From the NCBI GenBank assembly GCA_000403495.2, contig KE159818.1, forward strand, positions 186,001 through 250,000: a stretch of 64,000 nucleotides of DNA, written 5' to 3'. Position 1 is the first letter of the stretch, and the number at the start of each line of letters is the position of its first letter. Both the position numbers and the translations under genes were made by a program. A model generated the notes under the pieces. It had not been told where the DNA came from. It did not search any database and saw only the letters and a program-made list of their open reading frames with translations. This document shows, piece by piece, positions 53,006 to 62,712 of this stretch. Source of the DNA: Lachnospiraceae bacterium 10-1 (GTDB taxonomy: Bacteria > Bacillota > Clostridia > Lachnospirales > Lachnospiraceae).

Positions 53006-54355
53006 TTATAACATGATGTTCTGGATTAATTCAGCCAGTTTTTTGGCTTCATTATCTATCATTTTCTGATCCTTACCTTCAATCATAACACGAACCAGCG
53101 GTTCGGTACCGGAAGGACGAATCAAAACTCTTCCCTCACCGGCAAATTTATCTGTAAGATTCTTAATTGCTTCAGCGATTTCGGGATATTCCATATATCT
53201 TTCTTTTTTATGATTTGGCACTTTGGCATTTACCAGTGCCTGGGGAAGTACCTCCATAACAGACGCAAGCTGTGACAAAGATTCTCCGGTTTCTACCATT
53301 ACCTTTAATAGATGCAATGCACTTAAAAGTCCGTCTCCTGTGGTATTTTCTTTTAAGAATATAATATGACCTGACTGCTCTCCTCCCAAGCTGGCCCCAA
53401 TTTCCTTCATTCTTTCAAGAACATAACGGTCGCCTACCTTGGTCTGTTCCATATGAATGCCATTTTTTTCTCCCATAAGGAAAAAGCCTAAATTACTCAT
53501 AACTGTTGCAACAATGGTATTATCAACAAGGTCGCCATTTTCTTTCATATGGTTTCCAACAATCGCCATAACCTGATCCCCATCTACAACATTTCCCATT
53601 TCATCCACTGCCATAAGTCTGTCGGCATCTCCATCAAAGGCAAGGCCAATGTCTGCCTTCTCATAAACCACCCTTGCCTTTAGCTCTTCCATATGTGTAG
53701 AACCACAGTTGGCGTTAATATTTGTTCCATCGGGCATATTATGGATTGCTACTATATTTGCACCCAGTTCCTTAAGTGCCTCCACAGAAGTGTAATAGGA
53801 TGCTCCCTCTGCACAATCCACTACTATTTTCAATTTGGATAAATCCACATTTACAGCCTGAATAGAGTGATTAATGTATTCCTCCCTGGCATCCGTACGG
53901 TATTTGATTTTCCCTACATTTGCGCCAATAGGAAACTTAATTCCATTCATATCATTTCTGATAATATTTTCAATTTCGTCCTCTAACGCATCTGGCAATT
54001 TATACCCATTTCCATCAAAAAACTTAATTCCATTAAATTCAACCGGATTATGTGATGCTGAAATAACAACTCCTGCATCCACCTTATACTTTCTGGTAAG
54101 ATAAGCCACTGCCGGAGTAGGAATAACCCCTACATAAACAGCATTTGCGCCCACGGAACAAATTCCAGCCATCAGTGCGTTAGCAAGCATATCCCCTGAA
54201 ATTCTGGTATCACACCCAACCATGATTGTTGGCTTGTGCATATTTTCCTTTGTAAGCACATATGCTCCCGCCTGCCCAAGCTGCATGGCAAGCAACGGTG
54301 TCAATTCATCGTTTGCCACACCTCTGACTCCATCTGTGCCAAATAATCTGCCCAT
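53006..54355 (-). CDS. glmM: Phosphoglucosamine mutase
   Basis: GlmM interconverts glucosamine-6-phosphate and glucosamine-1-phosphate for peptidoglycan precursor synthesis. The 449-residue protein starts MGRLFGTDGVRGVAN, has the phosphorylated S101 in GVVISASHNPVEFNG, the magnesium loop LAFDGDADRLMAVD and the C-terminal phosphate-binding RPSGTEPLVRVM. It is the third gene of the conserved cdaA-cdaR-glmM cluster; in Firmicutes GlmM is known to bind and inhibit CdaA. Confidence 0.96.
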   Translation of the reverse strand: MGRLFGTDGVRGVANDELTPLLAMQLGQAGAYVLTKENMHKPTIMVGCDTRISGDMLANALMAGICSVGANAVYVGVIPTPAVAYLTRKYKVDAGVVISASHNPVEFNGIKFFDGNGYKLPDALEDEIENIIRNDMNGIKFPIGANVGKIKYRTDAREEYINHSIQAVNVDLSKLKIVVDCAEGASYYTSVEALKELGANIVAIHNMPDGTNINANCGSTHMEELKARVVYEKADIGLAFDGDADRLMAVDEMGNVVDGDQVMAIVGNHMKENGDLVDNTIVATVMSNLGFFLMGEKNGIHMEQTKVGDRYVLERMKEIGASLGGEQSGHIIFLKENTTGDGLLSALHLLKVMVETGESLSQLASVMEVLPQALVNAKVPNHKKERYMEYPEIAEAIKNLTDKFAGEGRVLIRPSGTEPLVRVMIEGKDQKMIDNEAKKLAELIQNIML

Positions 54356-54394
54356 AACAATTCCTCCATGTTCCTGATTAAAAATTCCCTTTTA

Positions 54395-55681
54395 CTAAGC
54401 TTCCTCTATTTCTGAAATATGCAGAGTTACTACAACTGGTTCCCGTAAAGCTACATCATCAGACAATCCAAAATCAACCTCCACCGTATAATAGCCTGGC
54501 ACCGGTTCATCCATTCCCTGGCTTCTCATCCATTCCGCTATATCTACCGTGCCAAAAATACTGTTTGCCTGCAGTCCTGCCACATCCCTTGAAAGCCCTG
54601 TTACCTCAATGATAAAGCTTTCCTCCAGGCCTGAAATGCTGGCATTATACCCTTCTGGAAGATTAATTATCCTAACCTTTTCCTCACGGATTTCCAGGCG
54701 TTTAGATATCTCAGGTGCTACATAAACCGTAACAGTTTTTAATGCGTCTTCTGCATTTGCAAGGAATACACCATCCGGAAGATACTTACGAATATCAATG
54801 TCAGCCACATAGTCTTCCGTCTGATTTGAAATATCCAATGCTTCAGCAGGTATATTAATCTCAGTAATGCTTTTGAGAGCATTTGACTTTCCGGCTATTT
54901 TAACAACTTCTCCATTACCATTAATTTCTCCTGTTGCCCGGTAGCCAGATGCTGCTTCCCCTGTAATATTATAAATAATAGGAACATCAATTGTCTGCCA
55001 GATGCTTACTTTCACTCCCACAGACTTGATATTTTGGGTAATACTACTTGTATCTGCCACTACGCGGTCTTCTGCATCATAAAAGACAATATCAGCGTTT
55101 GTCACAATGTCGCTGGTCATTCCTGTAACATTTACGTCTACGGATGCCTTTACAATCTGGTCAATAATTGACTGAGGTCCTGATATTCTGACCAGATTCT
55201 GATCCGTAGTGATATCCCCTGTAAGATATCCTTCCGGTACCTGGCCGGAAACAGTAGATTTAAGCGCTAACGCCTTTGTTCTCTTGTTTTCAATATTTAA
55301 TTTTATAGTATCAATATTTCCAGTAATACTTGTAACTTTATCTCTGTTTGCAATATTGGTTGTAAGTTTAATGGAAATAGTATCAAGACTACTCAGTTCA
55401 GCAACATCTGCCGTTGCAATAACATTTTCCTCCTTAATCTCACTAAGAACAGTACGAGGAGCCCTGATTGTTACTCTTCCAATAACATCAGTATCCTCCA
55501 GAACTTCGTATATCTGCCCTGACTCTGTGATTAATTCAGTATTTAAAAGTTTTACAGGTATATTATCATAAGTTTTTGTATTTATAGGATTATTCACGCT
55601 GGTAACTACCATCCAAAGAATAATTGCAAAAAAAACAGATGCTATTTTTAAACCTATATTGCGTGTTAGTTTATTTTTCAC
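54395..55681 (-). CDS. cdaR: CdaA regulatory protein CdaR (YbbR domains)
   Basis: CdaR is a membrane-anchored extracytoplasmic protein that regulates the c-di-AMP cyclase CdaA. The 428-residue protein has one N-terminal membrane helix (IGLKIASVFFAIILWMVVTS) and about four YbbR repeats, recognisable by recurring GTVDIAE/VPIIYNITGEAASGYRATG-like strands with VRISGPQSIIDQI. Its start overlaps the end of cdaA by 11 bases, indicating coupling. glmM follows after 39 bases. Confidence 0.93.
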   Translation of the reverse strand: MKNKLTRNIGLKIASVFFAIILWMVVTSVNNPINTKTYDNIPVKLLNTELITESGQIYEVLEDTDVIGRVTIRAPRTVLSEIKEENVIATADVAELSSLDTISIKLTTNIANRDKVTSITGNIDTIKLNIENKRTKALALKSTVSGQVPEGYLTGDITTDQNLVRISGPQSIIDQIVKASVDVNVTGMTSDIVTNADIVFYDAEDRVVADTSSITQNIKSVGVKVSIWQTIDVPIIYNITGEAASGYRATGEINGNGEVVKIAGKSNALKSITEINIPAEALDISNQTEDYVADIDIRKYLPDGVFLANAEDALKTVTVYVAPEISKRLEIREEKVRIINLPEGYNASISGLEESFIIEVTGLSRDVAGLQANSIFGTVDIAEWMRSQGMDEPVPGYYTVEVDFGLSDDVALREPVVVTLHISEIEEA

Positions 55682-56540
55682 CTTTAGCCCGTCCCTTCCA
55701 CAGAATTCTCTTGCGGTTTTCTTCCTCCGGTTTATTCTGTATTGTTTTTAGTCTTTCTTTAAGGGTATCGCCACTTAGGTTTCTTTCTATTTTTCCATCA
55801 TAAGCTACACTAATTTTTCCTGTTTCTTCTGAGACGATCACGGTTAGGGAATCTGTTGCCTCAGAAATCCCCACACCTGCCCTGTGTCTGGTACCCAGTT
55901 CTTTGCTAAGCTGCATATTATCTGAAAGGGGAAGATAACAGGTTGCAGATGTAATTCTATTTCCTCTTATTATCACTGCCCCATCATGAAGCGGCGTATT
56001 ATGTTCAAAAATATTAATGAGCAACTGGCTGGTAACGATACCATCCACATCAATTCCAGTCCTCTCGTATTCAGAAAGAGACTGGTTTTGTTCTATAACA
56101 ATAAGGGCACCGGTTTTTACCTTGCCCATTTCCACACATGCTTTTGCTATCTCGTTTATTGTTTTATCCGAAAACCTGCCTTCTCCCAAGCCTTTACTTA
56201 CTTCAAAAGGAAAAATGGAAGCTATAATATTTTTTCTTCCCAGTTCCTCCACCGCTTTTCGAAGCTCCGGCTGGAGAATTACTATCACAGCTGTTACTGC
56301 AACACCAAACATGTTATTAACAATCCACAGGATTGTGTTCATTTCAAAGTATTCAGCAACAAAAACAAATACTGCAATAACAAGTATTCCTTTAAGTAAT
56401 GACCAGGCTCTAGTATTTTTAACCCATACAAGGATATTATAAATGAGAAAAGATATGATCACAATCTCGACCACATCTGCCCATCTGACACCTGTAACCC
56501 GCGATAGATATAATTGAATAAATTCTAATCCACGTTCCAT
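55671..56540 (-). CDS. cdaA: Diadenylate cyclase CdaA
   Basis: CdaA makes the second messenger c-di-AMP from two ATP. The 289-residue protein has three N-terminal membrane helices and a DAC domain with the catalytic LHDGAVIIRGN and GTRHRAGVGISEATDS motifs. The C-terminal tail (residues 255-289) is basic. With cdaR and glmM it forms the conserved cluster that links osmolyte and potassium control to cell-wall synthesis. The two membrane protein genes upstream are on the same strand, 57 bases away. Confidence 0.95.
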   Translation of the reverse strand: MERGLEFIQLYLSRVTGVRWADVVEIVIISFLIYNILVWVKNTRAWSLLKGILVIAVFVFVAEYFEMNTILWIVNNMFGVAVTAVIVILQPELRKAVEELGRKNIIASIFPFEVSKGLGEGRFSDKTINEIAKACVEMGKVKTGALIVIEQNQSLSEYERTGIDVDGIVTSQLLINIFEHNTPLHDGAVIIRGNRITSATCYLPLSDNMQLSKELGTRHRAGVGISEATDSLTVIVSEETGKISVAYDGKIERNLSGDTLKERLKTIQNKPEEENRKRILWKGRAKGEK

Positions 56541-56597
56541 CTAGTCATTCCCTTTTAAATATATTTCTAAAAATTCTCCCGCTTATTTTCGTGCCTG

Positions 56598-57542
56598 CTA
56601 TTTGTTATACTTTTTCTTGGGAGTATTAATCTTTTTAACCGTTTTAGACGGCATTGCAACTGTAATCTTAGGCACCGCTTTTACATAATAATAGTATTCA
56701 TCATCTTCAAATTGTACTTTTTCCACCCTGCTGTAGTCTACATGGAAAGCAAAAAATTCAATCACCTTAACAATAAGAGCTGAAAAAATTGTACCAAATA
56801 CAATGCCCACGATAGATACATTCGTGTCGAATGCCATATCCCCTATCAAAAGAACCACAACATCTGCAATTGCACCCGCAACAATAGCAATTGTCCATGC
56901 ATGATCTATGGAAAGCCGCTTAATTGTATAGACCAGGATAATTGTAACTGTAAACGCTGCAATTGTAAGAACCATTTCTTTATTATCAATAAATCCATCT
57001 ATGATAAATCTGAACTTGGTTGTCAATTCTTCTGCTGCCATTCCGGACAATGCCGTAGCACTTTCAGCAAAATAAGAAATTAAATAACTTACCATTACGC
57101 CGCATCCCACGGAAACTGCCGACGCAGGCGTTCCTAAAAGTCCCATTGCAAGGGGAATCACATACGGGATCTTTAGCACAAAGCAAATGGGTGTAAGCAA
57201 AAGGACAAGCGTATCCTTTGGTGAAAATCGGAAATACAGCAAAAACATCACTAAAAAAATTATAAGTGCAATCGCCGCACATTCTAGTGATAATGCATAT
57301 AAATGTAATACGATAAAAGCCGCCGCCACAAAAATAATAAAATTCATTGGCATAAAGGAACACATAAGCGCAATGATAAGCACAATTGATATATTATCTA
57401 ATCTGTGCATATAGCCGATCTTTCCATTAATCATCATTAAAGAGATTAAGGCCAGTATCATTTTAAATAGCGGCTTTAAATATACTTCGTATTTACTGAT
57501 AAAAGTTTTAATATACTGTTTTACAACAAGTAAGGTTATCAT
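56598..57542 (-). CDS. Uncharacterised polytopic membrane protein upstream of cdaA
   Basis: I do not recognise the family with confidence. The 314-residue protein has about nine to ten hydrophobic segments, including LLTPICFVLKIPYVIPLAMG and IAIVAGAIADVVVLLIGDMA, then a soluble, Lys-rich C-terminus (KTVKKINTPKKKYNK). The start at 57542 follows GAGGA and lies 13 bases after the stop of the preceding small membrane protein. The latter and this one form a pair between the flagellar/competence genes and the c-di-AMP cluster. Confidence 0.6.
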   Translation of the reverse strand: MITLLVVKQYIKTFISKYEVYLKPLFKMILALISLMMINGKIGYMHRLDNISIVLIIALMCSFMPMNFIIFVAAAFIVLHLYALSLECAAIALIIFLVMFLLYFRFSPKDTLVLLLTPICFVLKIPYVIPLAMGLLGTPASAVSVGCGVMVSYLISYFAESATALSGMAAEELTTKFRFIIDGFIDNKEMVLTIAAFTVTIILVYTIKRLSIDHAWTIAIVAGAIADVVVLLIGDMAFDTNVSIVGIVFGTIFSALIVKVIEFFAFHVDYSRVEKVQFEDDEYYYYVKAVPKITVAMPSKTVKKINTPKKKYNK

Positions 57543-57555
57543 ATGGTCTTCCTCA

Positions 57556-57942
57556 TTATTTATCATACATGCCTGCCAGTTTTTTAAGATTACTGTAATA
57601 ATTTCTTAAATTCTTTTTTGCTTTGTTGTATTTGTATGTAAAAAGCACATATGTAATAACACCGTATGCACCTACTGTACATAAATATAATATTATAACG
57701 TCTTTTCCAAAGCCCAGCAGATCCATCTTATAAATATTCTGCATCAATTCCTCAAAATTATAAAAAACATACACTCCAAACAATGCCAAAAAAGAAATTG
57801 TTGCAGCAATCACTGACTTTAAGATCTGAAATCCAATGTAATCGCCCTTAAAATAATTGACGATAGAAATATCCTTTTTACCTTCATTCGACTCATAAGA
57901 AGCCAGTCTGGTCATAAGGATGACCTTTTCTTCATTTATCAT
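57556..57942 (-). CDS. Small uncharacterised membrane protein
   Basis: This 128-residue protein has a soluble N-terminus of about 40 residues, two clear membrane helices (SVIAATISFLALFGVYVFYN and VIILYLCTVGAYGVITYVLF) and a basic C-terminal tail (NKAKKNLRNYYSNLKKL). No family was recognised. Its gene is 56 bases after the yvyF-like gene and 13 bases before the larger membrane protein, with which it probably functions. Confidence 0.6.
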   Translation of the reverse strand: MINEEKVILMTRLASYESNEGKKDISIVNYFKGDYIGFQILKSVIAATISFLALFGVYVFYNFEELMQNIYKMDLLGFGKDVIILYLCTVGAYGVITYVLFTYKYNKAKKNLRNYYSNLKKLAGMYDK

Positions 57943-57998
57943 ATTATTTAAAACCTTTTCTTTCCACGTACATAACAGGATATCATATCACGTAAAAA

Positions 57999-58409
57999 TT
58001 ACAGAAAACGCATCTTATCACGTTCATTTTTACGGGGTGCAGGTTGAGGTGCCGGCTGTTTCGGCTTATCTAATCCAGCGGCATGCTTAAACCCACTTGC
58101 CATATCTGCTTTACATTTTTCGCAAAAACGTCCCGATCTGATCATAGTTCCGCAGCCTTCACAGGCAATTCTGATCGGAGAGTCATCTGCAAATTCCAGT
58201 CTTTCTTCCCTGATCCACTGGCGGATTTGATTATGTTCTACTTCACATGCCTCTGATACCTCCGAAATATCAGCCCCACGATGTTCACGTACATATTCTT
58301 TTACTTCAAGAAATTTGGCTTCCTGATCTTCTTTACATCTGGGACAAATAACCTGCCCCATAACATAATTAAACATCCTGCCGCATTTTTTACAATTACG
58401 TACATTCAT
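57999..58409 (-). CDS. YvyF-like flagellar operon protein (zinc ribbon)
   Basis: This 136-residue protein has two cysteine clusters, NCKKCGRMFNYVMGQVICPRC at the N-terminus and ACEGCGTMIRSGRFCEKC near residue 83, flanking a helix-turn-helix-like segment (ISEVSEACEVEHNQIRQWIR). This matches the TIGR03826/YvyF proteins found in Bacillus and Clostridium flagellar operons. Function is not well established; a regulatory role is plausible. It follows comF at 25 bases. Confidence 0.8.
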   Translation of the reverse strand: MNVRNCKKCGRMFNYVMGQVICPRCKEDQEAKFLEVKEYVREHRGADISEVSEACEVEHNQIRQWIREERLEFADDSPIRIACEGCGTMIRSGRFCEKCKADMASGFKHAAGLDKPKQPAPQPAPRKNERDKMRFL

Positions 58410-58434
58410 AATTATACCTCCTGCATTTTATTTA

Positions 58435-59145
58435 TTAAATACCCCTGCCAATTGTCAATGCCATAAAATATACTTTCGGAATCCCTGCTTTATGCAAAAT
58501 CCCTGCCATAGCATCAATAGTGCTGCCCGTAGTATAAATATCATCTATAATAACAATCGTATTTAATTTTACATCATTTTTATATATTTTAAAAGCCCTT
58601 TTCAAATTTTTCTCCCTTTCTAATTGATTGAGGTTTTTTAAAGGGATGGTTTTTCCTACTCTTCGTATCAAACGGGCATTCACAGGAATGCCTGAGCACC
58701 TTGATAATTCCCTTGCTATCAGCTCAGCCTGATTATATCCTCTTTTCCTTTTTCTGGATGGATGAACAGGTACGGGAATTAGTGCATCCGGACTGATCAT
58801 AGAAAGCCAGCAGGCTTTTTCATTATACAATTCCTTTCCATAAAATTTTGAATACTCCATCCTCCCCTTATATTTAAAGCGAAAAACAGAATCAGCCATA
58901 CTTCCATAATCATATAATGCAGTCCCCTGTATATAGGCATGATTCTTTTTCTGACAGTCACTGCAATATTCCTGCTCTTGTTTATTTAGCTGTTTTCCAC
59001 ATTTCATGCAAAAAGGTTCTCTTATATATACAATTTTTCCCCTGCATTTTCTGCATACGGCTTCTTTCGCATAACCCGTAATTTCATCGCATACCACACA
59101 TCTTACAGGGTATAACAGATTTAATAAAGTTTTCTTTACGTCCAT
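58435..59145 (-). CDS. comF: ComF family protein
   Basis: ComF is needed for DNA uptake in competent bacteria and has a phosphoribosyltransferase fold. The 236-residue protein has an N-terminal zinc finger (CVVCDEIT, CRKCRG, CMKCGKQ, CSDC) and the PRPP-binding motif VIIDDIYTTGST near residue 195, after LIPVPVHPSRKRKRGYNQAE. It overlaps recD2 by ten bases, so the two are coupled. Whether the host is naturally competent is not shown by this alone. Confidence 0.92.
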   Translation of the reverse strand: MDVKKTLLNLLYPVRCVVCDEITGYAKEAVCRKCRGKIVYIREPFCMKCGKQLNKQEQEYCSDCQKKNHAYIQGTALYDYGSMADSVFRFKYKGRMEYSKFYGKELYNEKACWLSMISPDALIPVPVHPSRKRKRGYNQAELIARELSRCSGIPVNARLIRRVGKTIPLKNLNQLEREKNLKRAFKIYKNDVKLNTIVIIDDIYTTGSTIDAMAGILHKAGIPKVYFMALTIGRGI

Positions 59146-61382
59146 TCAGCCTCCGTTTCCCTGATTTCTACTATTCTGTCGCACAAACTGGTATAACGTT
59201 CATGCTGCTTTTCATTTTTTATCATTTCCTGTATGGTCTGCCTGCTTCCCAAAATCGTAACGCATTTTCTTGCACGTGTAACTGCCGTATAAAGAAGATT
59301 TCGGTTAAAAAGCATTCGCGGACCGGATAAAACAGGAATAATTACTGCTGGATATTCACTTCCCTGTGATTTATGTATGGTCACGGCATAAGCAAGTTCT
59401 ATTTCATCTAATCCTGAAAAGGGATATTCAATTCTTTTATGCTCGTCATATTCTACTGTAAGAGTCTGGGCAGTATGGTCAATTTCCCGAATAATTCCCA
59501 TATCTCCATTAAAAACGCCCATTCCTTTATCTATTGCAATACCGTACCTGCTTACAATTTCCCAGGGGATCTGATAATTATTTTTGATCTGCATTACCTT
59601 ATCTCCCTCTCTGAAAAGACGTTCTCCCGACTCATATTCTTTTTTTTCCCCGGAAGACGGATTTAAGTATTTCTGAAGAATATTATTTAAAGCTGCCGCT
59701 CCCAGATTTCCCTTTCTCATGGGAGTAAGCACCTGAATATCATATAATGCCGCATTCACATAAGAAGGAAGCTTTTCACGTATCAGCTGTATCATATGTT
59801 TGTATATTACATTTACATCCGACCTCTCTAAAAAGAAAAAATCTCTGCTTTTATTGTTAAGTTCAATTTTTTCTCCTCTGTTAATCTTATGTGCATTTAC
59901 TATAATATCACTTTCTCCTGCCTGCCTGAATATTCTTTTCAACATAATTACCGGAAAAGCTCTGCTTTCAATCAGATCCTGCAAAACCTGCCCCGGTCCC
60001 ACACTTGGAAGCTGATCCACATCTCCTACCATAATCAGACGGGTGCCTACACTGACAGCCTCTAAAAGAGCCTTAAACAAATAAATGTCTACCATAGACA
60101 TCTCGTCAATGATAACCACATCAGCTTCAAGGGGATTTTCTGTATTTCTCTCAAACTGTGCCCGTTTTCCCTCCTCCACAGCCCCATTAATCTCCAAAAG
60201 TCTGTGAATTGTGCGTGCTTCATATCCGGTAGCTTCTGTCATCCGCTTTGCCGCTCTTCCTGTAGGTGCTGCCAGCAAAATATCCATTCCTTCCCCTTCA
60301 AAATAACGAATTATTGTGTTAATGGTAGTTGTTTTTCCTGTTCCAGGTCCCCCGGATAAAATCATAAGCCCAGATTTAACACTTTGTAGTACTGCCTGTT
60401 TTTGCAGTTCATCAAGCACAATTCCCTGTTCTTTTTCCAAAATCTTAAGCATTATCCGTACCTTTTCCTCTTCCGAGGGGAGCAGCTCTTCCTCCATGGA
60501 TACATTCAGATCATGAAGCATTCTTGCACAATTCAACTCCACATAATAGCTGGAAAGCGCATAGACTCTCTGCTCCGTTTCTTTCATTTTCACAACAATT
60601 TTTTTGTCCATGGAAAGATTAGAAAGATGGGGTGTAATCAACTCCGCATCCACTCCTAATATTTCTTTCGTTCTCTCTTTCAGTTCCCTGGCAGGAAGAT
60701 AGGTATGACCTTCGGCAGACGCCTGCAGAAGAACATAAAGAATACCGCTGCGTATCCGGTAATCAGAATCTGTATGAATTCCTATTTTGGAAGCAATCTC
60801 ATCTGCAATTTTAAATCCTACTCCATCAATGTCTTCCGCAAGCCTGTATGGATTTTCTTTCATAACTCCATATAGTTCCATTCCATATCTGTTGTATATC
60901 TTTACCGCCAGAGCATTGGAAATACCATACTTTTGCAAAAAAACAAAAGCTTCCCTCATGTCCTTTTTTTCTATCATCTGCAGCGCTATTTCTCTTGCCT
61001 TGCGTTCACTGATTCCTTTAATTTCAGCCAAACGCTCCGGTTCCTCTTCTATGATCCTGAAAGTATCCTTTCCAAACTTTCTGACTATTCTTGCTGCCAG
61101 AGCCTCACCTATCCCCTTGACAGCACCGGAGCCTAAGTAAAGCTGCATGGAAATTTCATCATCGGGCGTCACTACCTGACAGCTTTCCACCTTAAGTTGA
61201 TGCCCATAAACCGGATGTTCTACAAAACTGCCCTTTAATTCCAGTGTTTCACCCGCCTCTACAGAACGAAAATTACCTACACAGATAAGTTCTTCCCCTT
61301 CACATTCCAGCAATACCACTGCATATCCATTTTCTTTATTGTGAAAAATAACATGATCCACATAGCCTGTAACCGTTTCCAA
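59136..61382 (-). CDS. recD2: ATP-dependent RecD2-type DNA helicase
   Basis: RecD2 is a superfamily 1B 5'-3' helicase found without RecBC partners. The 748-residue protein has N-terminal OB and helix-hairpin-helix regions (GYVDHVIFHNKENGYAVVLLE, KGIGEALAARIVRKFG), Walker A LSGGPGTGKTTTINT, Walker B VVIIDEMSMVD, and the C-terminal UvrD_C_2 part YAVTIHKSQGSEYPAV. I chose the TTG at 61382 as the start because GGGAGGA lies seven bases before it and the resulting N-terminus (METVTGYVDH) is that of the family; the longer frame from 61433 lacks a site. Confidence 0.93.
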   Translation of the reverse strand: METVTGYVDHVIFHNKENGYAVVLLECEGEELICVGNFRSVEAGETLELKGSFVEHPVYGHQLKVESCQVVTPDDEISMQLYLGSGAVKGIGEALAARIVRKFGKDTFRIIEEEPERLAEIKGISERKAREIALQMIEKKDMREAFVFLQKYGISNALAVKIYNRYGMELYGVMKENPYRLAEDIDGVGFKIADEIASKIGIHTDSDYRIRSGILYVLLQASAEGHTYLPARELKERTKEILGVDAELITPHLSNLSMDKKIVVKMKETEQRVYALSSYYVELNCARMLHDLNVSMEEELLPSEEEKVRIMLKILEKEQGIVLDELQKQAVLQSVKSGLMILSGGPGTGKTTTINTIIRYFEGEGMDILLAAPTGRAAKRMTEATGYEARTIHRLLEINGAVEEGKRAQFERNTENPLEADVVIIDEMSMVDIYLFKALLEAVSVGTRLIMVGDVDQLPSVGPGQVLQDLIESRAFPVIMLKRIFRQAGESDIIVNAHKINRGEKIELNNKSRDFFFLERSDVNVIYKHMIQLIREKLPSYVNAALYDIQVLTPMRKGNLGAAALNNILQKYLNPSSGEKKEYESGERLFREGDKVMQIKNNYQIPWEIVSRYGIAIDKGMGVFNGDMGIIREIDHTAQTLTVEYDEHKRIEYPFSGLDEIELAYAVTIHKSQGSEYPAVIIPVLSGPRMLFNRNLLYTAVTRARKCVTILGSRQTIQEMIKNEKQHERYTSLCDRIVEIRETEAEWT

Positions 61383-61467
61383 GAAAATTCCTCCCGTAAA
61401 AAAGCTGCCAAACAAAACGGTAATCCGTCTCATTTCAGCAGCCCCCTATACAATATATGATCTTCAA

Positions 61468-61821
61468 TTACAAACCATAATTCCGTTTCATTTGTTCGTA
61501 TAACATTTGTGCAAGCCCCAGCCCTTGTGTCTCCGTAGAAGTGGAAGCCAATTCCTGCATTGCACTGTCCTTAAAATAATCCACCAGACTATTTCCGGAA
61601 CCACTGCTTTCTTCTGTCTTAATGCAATCCACCGTCTTTTGCATTCCTTTAAATACCTGCTCTAAAAAGTATGCCTCAAATTGTTTGCAGGCGCTTAAAA
61701 GCTCATCATCCGTAGCTTTAGAATAATCTTTATCTGTAATTTCCTGCCTTAATTTTGATTCTGCCGTATTCTGGCTCTGTACATAATCCGTATATGCAGA
61801 TGAAATTCCACCAAATTCCAT
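61468..61821 (-). CDS. Flagellar rod-binding protein (FlgJ N-terminal type)
   Basis: This 117-residue protein is equivalent to the N-terminal rod-capping domain of FlgJ, without the muramidase domain, as is usual in Firmicutes. The signature is LLSACKQFEAYFLEQVFKGM near residue 42, followed by LVDYFKDSAMQELAST. It lies 58 bases after flhP. It probably caps or scaffolds the growing rod in the cell envelope. Confidence 0.88.
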   Translation of the reverse strand: MEFGGISSAYTDYVQSQNTAESKLRQEITDKDYSKATDDELLSACKQFEAYFLEQVFKGMQKTVDCIKTEESSGSGNSLVDYFKDSAMQELASTSTETQGLGLAQMLYEQMKRNYGL

Positions 61822-61879
61822 ATCAACACCTTATACCTTTCCTCTGTCAATGATAACTCAAATAGTAAAACTGCATTTA

Positions 61880-62701
61880 CTAGCGCTTTAGGTTGTTTGC
61901 TGTCTGCATCATTTCATCTGAAGTAGTAATTGCTTTTGAGTTCATTTCATAGGCACGCTGTGCAACAATTAAATTAACCATCTCATCTGCCACCTGTACG
62001 CCGGAGCCTTCCAGATACCCCTGTACCACCTTGCTTCTGGTCAGATTTCTATTAGTAGCTTCATTTAAAACGGTTCCACTTGCTTCTGTCTCTGCCCATA
62101 AAGTATTTCCCTGTCTCTCAAGTCCGCCTGGATTATTAAACTGATACAGGCCTATTACCATTCCATTAATCGGCTGAGGATTGTTATCAGCGTCCGGATA
62201 GCAGACCTGACCATCTCCGGTAATTGTTACCTTGTTTGTAACATAATTTGATGGAAGTGTGATAATTGCCCCTCTGGAATTTAATACCGGACGTCCATCC
62301 TGATCTGTCAGTATCATGCCGCTTCTGCCATTAGTTGCCCAGGTAAAATCACCATTTCTTGTATAATATGTATTTCCATCTTCACCACGAACAGCAAAAA
62401 ACCCGTCTCCTTCAATGGCAAATGAAGTCGTGCTTTCAGAAGCCAAAAGACTTCCCTGTCTGAAAATAGAATCAATGGAAGAGTTTCTAACACCAAGCCC
62501 TACCTGCGAACTTGTAGGTTTAGCCTCTCCGTTTGCTGATGTTGTAGCTGTCTGTAATGTTTGATAAAGCAACGACTTAAACTGGGCTACCTGGGATTTA
62601 TATCCCACCGTATTTACGTTGGCCAGATTATTTGCAATCGTATCAACATTTGTCTGCTGTGCATTCATACCTGTCGCTGCGGACCATAAACTTCTAACCA
62701 T
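61880..62701 (-). CDS. flhP: Flagellar hook-basal body protein, FlgG-like (FlhP)
   Basis: This 273-residue rod component starts MVRSLWSAATGMNAQQTNVD with TIANNLANVNTVGYK, the classic FlgG-type N-terminal, and ends with the conserved VNLIVAQRAYEMNSKAI. The middle domain has FAIEGDGFFAVRGEDG. By synteny with Bacillus mbl-flhO-flhP I name it FlhP. It is secreted by the flagellar export apparatus and forms the distal rod. It follows flhO by 11 bases. Confidence 0.92.
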   Translation of the reverse strand: MVRSLWSAATGMNAQQTNVDTIANNLANVNTVGYKSQVAQFKSLLYQTLQTATTSANGEAKPTSSQVGLGVRNSSIDSIFRQGSLLASESTTSFAIEGDGFFAVRGEDGNTYYTRNGDFTWATNGRSGMILTDQDGRPVLNSRGAIITLPSNYVTNKVTITGDGQVCYPDADNNPQPINGMVIGLYQFNNPGGLERQGNTLWAETEASGTVLNEATNRNLTRSKVVQGYLEGSGVQVADEMVNLIVAQRAYEMNSKAITTSDEMMQTANNLKR

Positions 62702-62712
62702 ATCTTATCTCC

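Noticed and set aside
56017-56442. 141-codon plus-strand frame in cdaA
   Set aside because: It is antisense to a conserved gene, with no independent support.
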